From contig NZ_JAIMFO010000005.1 in NCBI RefSeq assembly GCF_019795105.1, forward strand, positions 304,389-368,388: DNA of 64,000 bases, in the 5' to 3' direction. The stretch comes from Collinsella ureilytica (GTDB lineage Bacteria; Actinomycetota; Coriobacteriia; Coriobacteriales; Coriobacteriaceae). The notes below the pieces were generated by a model. The model saw only the letters and a list, made by a program, of their open reading frames with translations, ran no database searches and was not told where the DNA came from. The position numbers were made by a program, and so were the translations under genes. Of this stretch, positions 44,276 through 52,445 are shown one piece after another. The stretch's first letter is position 1, and every line of letters starts with the position of its first letter.

Positions 44276-44479
44276 CTGCGCCTTGTGTGTTTGAAGTGCC
44301 TGTGCGCTACAAACCAAAGCTTACCACGCGACTCCCCTTTCGCCCCTCAGTGATCTCAGCTCATCCATCTCTCCACGCACTTCAACCGCGCTTTCGCAAA
44401 CGGTGCAAAGCAAGATCCTTGCGATCGAGAACGACATAATGCCAGGATTTTGTCATCAAAAATGTGTTCATTCCCGGTA

Positions 44480-44575
44480 TAGGGGGTTATATTTAGTACA
44501 TTTATTGTCCGCCAGGCACAGATTTGACGCGAAGTACGGGCAAAAATGCTCCTCACGACACCAAAATGCACGCTC
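44480..44575 (-). repeat. 96-bp interspersed element, copy 2
   Basis: Aligns without gaps to 2594-2689 (9 mismatches). On the minus strand it points toward the DivIC-like gene, with its near end 205 bp from that start codon, an arrangement almost identical to copy 1 and gluQ. Confidence 0.85.
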
Positions 44576-44606
44576 CGGTGGCGAGCAAAACGAGACGCGG
44601 CACCAG

Positions 44607-44800
44607 CCCAACACGTGGCCGCCCAACGCGTGGCCGCCCAACGCACACGACCCAACGTGTAGCCGCTCACCACACGCCCAATGTCTGGCCGCTCCACGTA
44701 CACACTCCCAGCGCACAGCCACCCACACGCACCCATCCAACGTGTGGCCGCCCAACGTGCAGCTACCCAACACGCATCCATCCAACGCGCCATCCGAGGC
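44607..44800. repeat. 15-nt degenerate tandem repeat
   Basis: Units of cccaacgtgtggccg type at 44607, 44622, 44651, 44677 and again near 44735-44790, separated by diverged copies. No gene is supported in the 44276-44850 gap, which also contains element copy 2. Confidence 0.8.
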
Positions 44801-44850
44801 GCGCATCCGAGGCGTACCTCCGCCAAGCACGCACCCTCGATGGGTAGAAG

Positions 44851-44887
44851 AAAACCCCGCTCGCCTGGAAAACCAAGGCGAACGGGG
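44851..44887 (-). terminator. terminator of enolase
   Basis: ccccgctcgcctgg (44855-44868) pairs with ccaaggcgaacgggg (44873-44887) apart from one mismatch, followed on the minus strand by TTTTCTTCT. It lies 42 bp after the eno stop. Confidence 0.88.
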
Positions 44888-44928
44888 CTTCAGAACTACT
44901 CAGCACCTGCTATGAGCAGAACGCCAAC

Positions 44929-46404
<1,476 letters not shown>

Positions 46405-46412
46405 TTAATGCG

Positions 46413-46675
46413 TGTTGTGCAATCCCGCCAAACCTTACTGCCGTGCCATCTTGAACGACTGTCACAAGCCTGAGATGCTTTACACGATCCTGCAGTCCTT
46501 TGCTGCCCCGCTTCCTTGGGCGGCTACCTTGGAACCGGTGCATGTTGTGCAATCCCGCCGCGCCTTACTGCCGTGCAACCTTGGATGGCCGCAAAAGGCT
46601 CCAGCATGTTTCACGTGATCCCGCCGAACCTTACTGCCGTGCCGGCTTTAGCGGCTGCCAGATGCCTCTGCCCCA
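46413..46675. repeat. four units of a ~65-nt tandem repeat between eno and mazG
   Basis: Units begin tgttgtgcaatcccg (46413), tgctttacacgatcctg (46476), tgttgtgcaatcccg (46543) and tgtttcacgtgatcccg (46607); each continues with ccttactgccgtgcc and a ggc-rich tail. A related piece (gttttacataatccc) lies in the 3' end of mazG at about 46749. No gene in the 46219-46735 gap. Confidence 0.85.
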
Positions 46676-46735
46676 GCACGCGGTACGCAGCACGCGATCT
46701 CGCGCCCCATCAGCTCAGCTCCTTGAGCAGGAACT

Positions 46736-47596
46736 CTAAGCCTCAGCACGTTTTACATAATCCCATAGCTCATTTTGCTCAGCCGAGGAAAGATCCTCCA
46801 GCGCGCGGCCGTCCCTCGCTGCCTCAGCCTCCATGGCCGACCAACGCTCACGAAACTTCGCCGTACTCGCCCGCAAGGCACTCTCGGCATCTATCCCTTC
46901 CATCCGCGCCACGTTGACCAGTGAGAACAAGAGATCCCCGAATTCCATTTCGCGGCTCGCACTGCCAGGACGCTCCCGATCAAACTCGGCGTGCTCCTCT
47001 GCTACCTGCGCCCACACCGCATCAACCGAATCCCACTCAAAGCCCGCAGAAGCCGCCTTGCGCGAAACCTTCTGAGCCTGCATAAGTGCCGGCAACGCAC
47101 GGGGAACATCATCGAGCAGGCCGGACGGAGTCTTAATCTTTTCAGAAACACGCTCTTTGAGCTTTGCCTGCTCCCACGAGTGCAAGGCCTCCTGAGCATC
47201 ATGTGCTTCAACATCGCCAAACACATGTGGATGGCGACGAACGAGCTTTTCTGAGAGCGTGCGAATAACATCGGCGCAACTAAACTCATGAGCATCTGAG
47301 GCAATCTGAGCGTGGAGCAAAACTTGCATCAAAACATCACCCAACTCTTCACGCAAATGATCGGTATCACCATCTTCAATGCAGGCGACGGCCTCGTAAG
47401 CCTCCTCGATCATGTTTTTCGTAATGCTCGTATGCGTCTGCGCGCGATCCCACGGGCACCCATCGGGTTGGCGAAGCCGCCAAATGATATTGACGAGCTC
47501 TTGAAAGGCCTCGCCCACCTCGGACGGCTCCGCGCTCATGCCTGCCTCCATAAGCGAGACTAGGCTCTCCGTCCCGTGATCAATCTGTTCTCCCAT
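46736..47596 (-). CDS. mazG: nucleoside triphosphate pyrophosphohydrolase MazG
   Basis: A 286-residue house-cleaning enzyme hydrolysing NTPs to NMP and PPi. The first MazG domain (residues about 30-135) has LRQPDGCPWDRAQTH, IEEAYEAV and REELGDVLMQVLLHAQ, which bind Mg; a second, weaker domain covers about 165-250 (FGDLLFSLVNVAR). Start 47596 with GAGGAGG upstream; one base separates it from the stop of the phosphodiesterase gene. Its last codons overlap the repeat-related DNA described before mazG. Confidence 0.93.
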   Translation of the reverse strand: MGEQIDHGTESLVSLMEAGMSAEPSEVGEAFQELVNIIWRLRQPDGCPWDRAQTHTSITKNMIEEAYEAVACIEDGDTDHLREELGDVLMQVLLHAQIASDAHEFSCADVIRTLSEKLVRRHPHVFGDVEAHDAQEALHSWEQAKLKERVSEKIKTPSGLLDDVPRALPALMQAQKVSRKAASAGFEWDSVDAVWAQVAEEHAEFDRERPGSASREMEFGDLLFSLVNVARMEGIDAESALRASTAKFRERWSAMEAEAARDGRALEDLSSAEQNELWDYVKRAEA

Positions 47597-47597
47597 A

Positions 47598-48155
47598 TCA
47601 AGCCTCCTCGGTAAGTACTACGTGAGAAAACGTGCCGTCCTCCCAGATACCATAGGAGTGCGAACCGTCTTTAGGAATCGACACGCTCCCGGGATTAAAT
47701 GCCCAAATTCCCGGATGGTCTGGTGCCTCTTCATTGACCTTATGATGCGTATGCCCAAATACCACCGTTGAACCTGGAGCGAGCTTGGGAAGCCGATTCA
47801 CGCTATTGTGAAATCCAACCCCATATACATGTCCGTGAGTCAGGAAAAGCACCGAGTTGTCAGGGCAAACGAGCTCAGCAGCATCAGCCATGATAGGGAA
47901 GTTGAGCACCATCTGATCTACCTCAGAGTCGCAGTTTCCTCGCACGGCGGTGAGCGGCAGCTGATCAGCAAGGGTATTGAGGAGCGGAATCACGCGCTTG
48001 GGATTATAGTCGCGCGGTAGATCATTTCGAGGGCCGTGATAGAGCAGATCTCCAAGCAAGACCACACGGTCGGGAGCCTCGCGATCAATAGCTGCGATGA
48101 GACGCCCAGCCCAGTATGCCGACCCGTGAATGTCGGATGCGAAAAGAATCTTCAT
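47598..48155 (-). CDS. YfcE/MJ0936-type metallophosphodiesterase
   Basis: A 185-residue calcineurin-like phosphoesterase. All metal-binding motifs are present: FASDIHGS, LLGDLLYHGPRND, VRGNCDSEVDQ, LTHGHVYGV and FGHTHHKV. Related YfcE enzymes hydrolyse simple phosphodiesters; the natural substrate is unknown. ATG 48155 follows GAGGAAAG. Immediately upstream of mazG and co-transcribed with it. Confidence 0.92.
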   Translation of the reverse strand: MKILFASDIHGSAYWAGRLIAAIDREAPDRVVLLGDLLYHGPRNDLPRDYNPKRVIPLLNTLADQLPLTAVRGNCDSEVDQMVLNFPIMADAAELVCPDNSVLFLTHGHVYGVGFHNSVNRLPKLAPGSTVVFGHTHHKVNEEAPDHPGIWAFNPGSVSIPKDGSHSYGIWEDGTFSHVVLTEEA

Positions 48156-48177
48156 CAACCGCTTTCCTCTCTTTTTA

Positions 48178-48260
48178 TGCCGAGTGCGCACACGATGCCG
48201 CGCGTGTGCCGAATTTATACCGAGCGTGCACAAGCGTTGCCGCACACACGTTCCTGTATG
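48178..48260. repeat. ~20-nt degenerate tandem repeat
   Basis: Four units beginning tgccgagtgcgcacacg, tgccgcgcgtgtgccg, taccgagcgtgcacaagcg and tgccgcacacacgttcc, located directly upstream of the phosphodiesterase gene. Confidence 0.7.
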
Positions 48261-48346
48261 TGAGTCGAACCCGAACGAAGGCTATTGCACGCGCTGAGCC
48301 CGCGTACACATTACTGCGCCGCAACGCCACATGGACTCCTCGCACG

Positions 48347-48718
48347 CTACAGCAAAGCCTCTTCCCAAGCGGCTTCCTTAAAGCCCACCAACACCTGAGC
48401 TCCACCATCCACAATAACGAGCGGGCGCTTAACCAGCATGCCGTCAGTCGCCAGAAGGGCAAAGGCGTCCTCATCAGACATACCGGCATCAAGCTGCGCC
48501 TTTACGCCGAGTTCACGATAGCGCATGCCACTCGTGTTGAAGAAGCGTCGAAGTGGAAGGCCAGACGCACGCTGCCACTCAGCTAGCTCATCTGCCGTGG
48601 GATTTGCCTCAACAATGTGGCGATCCTCATATGAGATACCGTGGTCATCCAGCCACTTTTTTGCCTTCCTGCACGTAGAGCACTTCGGATACTCAAGAAA
48701 CAAAACTGAACCTGCCAT
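48347..48718 (-). CDS. ArsC/Spx family protein
   Basis: A 123-residue thioredoxin-fold protein beginning MAGSVLFLEYPKCSTCRKAK; the CSTC motif (CxxC) near residues 13-16 and the KRPLVIVDGG segment near 95 are typical of the Spx/YffB/ArsC family. With two cysteines it resembles Spx/MgsR more than classical arsenate reductase, but no RNA polymerase partner evidence is visible, and a reductase role is possible. AAAGGAGG lies 5 nt before ATG 48718. Confidence 0.88.
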   Translation of the reverse strand: MAGSVLFLEYPKCSTCRKAKKWLDDHGISYEDRHIVEANPTADELAEWQRASGLPLRRFFNTSGMRYRELGVKAQLDAGMSDEDAFALLATDGMLVKRPLVIVDGGAQVLVGFKEAAWEEALL

Positions 48719-49033
48719 ACAATCCTCCTTTAATCGCACCTGCACCGGGCGCGCGAAATGCTTTTTCACGCCCGACGCAGAACACGCACCTATCTCTTGC
48801 TACCTTACGCTCGCTCGAAGACGCTTGAACAATCGTGCGGACACAAACGCCTCCCTAGTCGCGAGCTATCTGTTCGCAGTATGCCCAATACAACATCTCA
48901 AGCCTCATGACACGAACCACGCCGCGCAATATGCAGATTCGCCGGGCGACCAAGAAGCATACGAGCCGGTAAAAGAAACCCGTAGGCTCGGGCTCGCAAG
49001 CCCGGTTGTGTGATGCTGGCTTATACTTAGCCC
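48719..49033. other. intergenic between divergent genes
   Basis: No gene. A G/C-rich hairpin cgggct-cgcaagcccg lies near 48987-49004 and a TATACT hexamer at 49022-49027 just before the Gx transporter start may be its -10 element; no good -35 is seen. Confidence 0.4.
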
Positions 49034-49777
49034 ATGTCATCTCAGCGCCACATACGCCCTGATACGCACACGAGTTCACGAGCTACGTGCACGAGTTCAG
49101 AAGCCGCACGCCCGGGGCCAGGAACTACGTGCCCGAACTCAGCGGCTGCACGCCCGGGTTCAGAGGCCACGTGCCCGAGTTCAGAAACCGCACGCCTTGA
49201 CTCAGAAGCCCCACACCAAAGTTCAGCAGCTACGTGCGCAAATTCAGAGGCTACGCACCCGAGCAAACGGATCTCTGCAGGAGCGAAGGCCGCCCACTAC
49301 GGAATCTTGGTTGCCCTCGCACTTGTTGCAGGCTATATAGAGATGCTCATTCCCGCGCCTGTTCCCATTCCTGGAATCAAACTTGGCCTAGGAAACCTAG
49401 TTGTTCTTGTTACCCTAGTTCGCATGGGCACAATCGGAGCCCTCGCCGTAACAAGCGCAAAAGCAGTACTCTCGTCCATCCTTTTTGGAAATCCTCAGAT
49501 CATGCTGTTCAGCCTGGTTGGAGCCCTCCTCTCGTGGCTGGTTATGGCACTTGCATATAAAAGCCGAATGCTCTCGTGCATCTCCATTTCTGTGCTTGGT
49601 GGAGTCGCACACAACGCAGGTCAGCTCATGGTTGTTGCCCTGCTTCTCACACCACAGGTTGCACTTGGCTCAGCACCGCTCCTTGCAGCATCTGGAATGC
49701 TTGCCGGAGCAGCTATCGGGATTATTGCGCACACAATTCTGGCGGCTCTGCCCCAGCAAGACAGGTGGTCGAGGTGA
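49034..49777 (+). CDS. Gx transporter family membrane protein with a repeat-derived N-terminus
   Basis: A 247-residue protein. From residue 80 it is a Gx transporter (formerly annotated as heptaprenyl diphosphate synthase component I), an ECF-S-like membrane protein: GILVALALVAGYIEMLIPAP, GIKLGLGNLVVLVTL and a conserved helix pair to the C-terminus. Residues 10-79 are made of a Ser/Ala/Thr/Cys/Pro seven-residue repeat encoded by ten 21-nt units. The ATG at 49034 lacks a strong ribosome site, so a downstream start at the domain border is possible. Its stop overlaps an upstream reading frame of the following apbE gene. Such pairs are associated with flavin-dependent extracytoplasmic redox systems; the substrate is unproven. 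Confidence 0.82.
   Translation: MSSQRHIRPDTHTSSRATCTSSEAARPGPGTTCPNSAAARPGSEATCPSSETARLDSEAPHQSSAATCANSEATHPSKRISAGAKAAHYGILVALALVAGYIEMLIPAPVPIPGIKLGLGNLVVLVTLVRMGTIGALAVTSAKAVLSSILFGNPQIMLFSLVGALLSWLVMALAYKSRMLSCISISVLGGVAHNAGQLMVVALLLTPQVALGSAPLLAASGMLAGAAIGIIAHTILAALPQQDRWSR
49061..49270 (+). repeat. 10 x 21-nt tandem repeat in the Gx transporter gene
   Basis: Ten gapless units from 49061 to 49270 (consensus near gctacgtgcacgagttcagaa), with an alternation of gctacgtg and gccgcacg types giving a 42-nt higher-order rhythm. Confidence 0.9.
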
Positions 49778-49839
49778 CAGAAGTCTCGAGCAATGAGAGA
49801 ACTTGCTCTTGCAGGCACCGTCAGCCTGATGGTAGCTCC

Positions 49840-50949
49840 ATGATGAATCGGCGAGCGCTCGTACTGGGCGCTTTCAGCATTGCTGCTACGGGCGCAGCTT
49901 CACTCCTCACCGGCTGCCATTCTGGCGAGGTTTCCCGTCTTTTTGGCGGGTCTGCCCAGCAAGACACAATCGATTACAACCTGGTTCGTGGATCAACCTT
50001 TGCCTTTGATACCTACTGCGAGTTCACCATCTATGGTGGAGCAGATAATCACGCAGAGCACACCTCCGGCAAAGCCACTGCGCAGGAAGCCCTTACCCTG
50101 TTGATCTCTGAATGCGAGCGCTACACCGCCCTGCTTGATCCCTATAGCGAAACGAGCGATATCGCACGCATTAATGCGGCACACGGCGCTCCTACAACCG
50201 TTGATCCAGACACAATTGCAGCTCTTACCTGCGGCCTTGAATATTCAGAGCGCTTCGATGGTCTGTTCGATATTACGATTGGCGCGGTCTCTATGCTTTG
50301 GGACTTTAAGGAAGGCATCCGTCCCACCGATGAGGCACGTACCAACGCGCTACCTCATGTGAACTGGAGAAATGTTCATATTGATGAGGAGACTGCCACC
50401 GTTACGCTCACCGACCCCGAGGCAAAAATCGACCTCGGCGGTATCGCAAAAGGCTTTGTTGCCGATCGACTCTGCCAAACCCTGCGCGAGCAGACCATCA
50501 TCGAAGCCGCTGTTATCTCCCTTGGTGGTAACATCGCCTATTTTGAAAGCAAACCTGATCACGATAGCTGGACAACGGGCATCAGAGACCCCGCCCATCC
50601 CGGAGGCACCGAACTCGTGGGCACGATCCACACCGACGGCGGATCGGTAGTAACCAGCGGCCTCTATGAGCGAACTTTTACCGATAGCGCCGGTACCTGG
50701 TGGCATATTTTGGATCCCAAAACTGGTATGCCTGTGCAAACTGATCTCGTGTGCGACACCGTTATCTGTGAGTCTTCTGCCTTGGCCGACGCCTTATCTA
50801 CCACCCTTTTTGTTGCAGGCAGCCAGCGCGGCCAAGAGATCGTATGTGCAATTCCAGATGCTGAGGCTTACTTCATCTTGGAAGATGGAACACATGCCGC
50901 AAGCGAACACTGGCAACAGCGAACAAGCTTTTCAAAAGCTCGCAAATAG
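49840..50949 (+). CDS. apbE: FAD:protein FMN transferase (lipoprotein)
   Basis: A 369-residue ApbE enzyme that transfers FMN from FAD to a threonine of target proteins outside the membrane, using Mg. The N-terminus carries a lipoprotein signal (lipobox LTGC, Cys at about 24). Family motifs: DTYCEFTIYG, LDPYSETSDIARIN, IDLGGIAKGFVADRL, SLGGNI, SGLYERTF and DPKTGMPV. Two adjacent ATGs at 49840 and 49843 are possible starts; the ribosome site is weak. It follows the Gx transporter by 62 bp on the same strand. No flavinylated target is encoded in the window. Confidence 0.93.
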   Translation: MMNRRALVLGAFSIAATGAASLLTGCHSGEVSRLFGGSAQQDTIDYNLVRGSTFAFDTYCEFTIYGGADNHAEHTSGKATAQEALTLLISECERYTALLDPYSETSDIARINAAHGAPTTVDPDTIAALTCGLEYSERFDGLFDITIGAVSMLWDFKEGIRPTDEARTNALPHVNWRNVHIDEETATVTLTDPEAKIDLGGIAKGFVADRLCQTLREQTIIEAAVISLGGNIAYFESKPDHDSWTTGIRDPAHPGGTELVGTIHTDGGSVVTSGLYERTFTDSAGTWWHILDPKTGMPVQTDLVCDTVICESSALADALSTTLFVAGSQRGQEIVCAIPDAEAYFILEDGTHAASEHWQQRTSFSKARK

Positions 50950-51053
50950 CCTGACTTACTGCACCTTACATGCACACTCAGCCGCTGGCACCGCAGACTC
51001 AGCAGGCGTGGCGACCTGACTTTGCAGCAACTCGCACACGCACGCACTCAGTC

Positions 51054-52001
51054 CTACACCAAACCAGATCGGCTCCGTACATCGCGACCAATGCTTCGCA
51101 AGTCATAGGGAGTTGTCTGATACACGTAATAATTGAGCCAGTTAGTATAGAGCAGCTGAGCATGGCTTCTCCACGTATTTGGCGGCTCCGCACTCGGGTC
51201 ATCACCTGGGAAATAGTGACGAGGTATTGCTACCGGAATCCCCCGCGCAAGATCACGCTCATACTCAAGGCGTAAGGTCTCGGCATCATACTCGGGATGT
51301 CCAAACACAAAGAACCGACTGCTATCTGTACTCTTTACAATATACAGTCCCGCCTCATCAGACTCTGCGATGATCTCAAGCTCGGGCACGCGCTCAATAT
51401 CTTGCCTGCGCACTTCAGTATTGCGGGAATGAACCGCTCGGAATGTATCGTCAATGCCGCGCACCAAAGGAGAGCGCGGCTCCACCAAGTGATGCTCAAA
51501 CACACCCGTCGCTTTTTCGGGGAGCGCATACTTAGGAATACCGTAATGATGATACAGACCAGCCTGAGCGCCCCAACAAATATGCAGGGTTGAATGTACG
51601 TTTGTAGAGCTCCAGTCCATGATCTCTTGTAGCTCGCTCCAGTAATCTACCTCTTCAAAACGTAGCTGCTCAACCGGGGCACCCGTGATAATCAAGCCGT
51701 CGTAGCGGTCATAACGCACGTCGCGAAAGGTTCGATAAAACGTCTCAAGATGAGTCGCAGAGACGTTCCGCGATTCATGACTATCCGCACGCAAAAGCTC
51801 AACCTCTACCTGTAAGGGAGTATTTGAGAGTTGACGCATGATCTGCGTTTCAGTAGCGATCTTGGTTGGCATGAGGTTCAAGATGAGCACGCGCAAAGGA
51901 CGAATATCCTGATGCAGTGCTCGAAACTCAGTCATAACAAAGATATTTTCGCTCTCAAGCTCAGAGGATGCAGGTAGAGCGTCTGGAATGCGGATCGGCA
52001 T
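51054..52001 (-). CDS. metA: homoserine O-acetyltransferase (MetA type)
   Basis: A 315-residue MetA enzyme for the first step of methionine synthesis from homoserine. The catalytic triad is intact: Cys142 in HICWGAQAG, His235 and Glu237 in FGHPEYD. Residue 111 is Glu ([10 protein letters not shown]). In this family Glu111 favours acetyl-CoA and Gly111 succinyl-CoA, so acetylation is predicted. AAGGAGG lies 5 nt before ATG 52001. No SAM riboswitch is recognisable in the short upstream region. The gene converges on apbE. Confidence 0.95.
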   Translation of the reverse strand: MPIRIPDALPASSELESENIFVMTEFRALHQDIRPLRVLILNLMPTKIATETQIMRQLSNTPLQVEVELLRADSHESRNVSATHLETFYRTFRDVRYDRYDGLIITGAPVEQLRFEEVDYWSELQEIMDWSSTNVHSTLHICWGAQAGLYHHYGIPKYALPEKATGVFEHHLVEPRSPLVRGIDDTFRAVHSRNTEVRRQDIERVPELEIIAESDEAGLYIVKSTDSSRFFVFGHPEYDAETLRLEYERDLARGIPVAIPRHYFPGDDPSAEPPNTWRSHAQLLYTNWLNYYVYQTTPYDLRSIGRDVRSRSGLV

Positions 52002-52118
52002 ATGGCCTCCTTCGGTGCTTTGAATCCATAATAGCCGAGCGCAATCGCTACATACGAGAGCAAGCTCGCACAAGGCGAGAACTTACTACATCAGCGCTGT
52101 TTGTGAACTTGATAAAAA

Positions 52119-52445
52119 TCAAGCGCCGCGATAGAGGCGATCATACATTTCGCGTGAAGAGACACCGAGGCGAGGATCAAACTCTTGCAGGCGACCGTCC
52201 TTAATAAAGAGCACCGTATCTGCCACGCGGTCAACGTTATCAAGAATATGAGAAGAGATCACGATGCAGCTTCCCTCAGCAGCGCGCTTACGCAACAGCT
52301 CAGTGTGGCGAGCCACATTTGTAGGATCGAGCGCGTTCATGGGCTCATCGAGCAGAAGGTAGCGCGCACCCGTAAGGTATGAGATCGCAAGTACTACCTG
52401 CTGTCTCATTGCCTGAGAAAGCGAACGCACCGCTTTTTTATAAAG
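52119..52445 (-). pseudogene. ABC transporter ATPase, N-terminally truncated
   Basis: The open frame covers only the C-terminal half of an ABC ATPase: a signature-like SLSQAMRQQV, Walker B YLLLDEPMNALDP and switch His in ISSHILDNVDRVAD. An in-frame TGA (52448-52446) precedes it, and the N-terminal 120-130 residues with Walker A are missing. It starts within the last codons of the permease gene. Without a P-loop it cannot hydrolyse ATP. A GTG at 52430 could start a 103-residue product. Confidence 0.85.

Noticed and set aside
43200-44294. Several plus-strand frames opposite the DivIC-like gene
   Set aside because: They mirror its low-complexity arms; the minus-strand frame contains the conserved divisome core.
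44356-44826. Minus-strand frames sharing a peptide with a frame at 2533-2793
   Set aside because: The shared peptide is only the translation of the 96-bp interspersed element; neither frame has a ribosome site or other coding features.
52002-52118. SAM riboswitch before metA
   Set aside because: The 117-bp upstream stretch lacks the conserved kink-turn and pseudoknot motifs that I could recognise.
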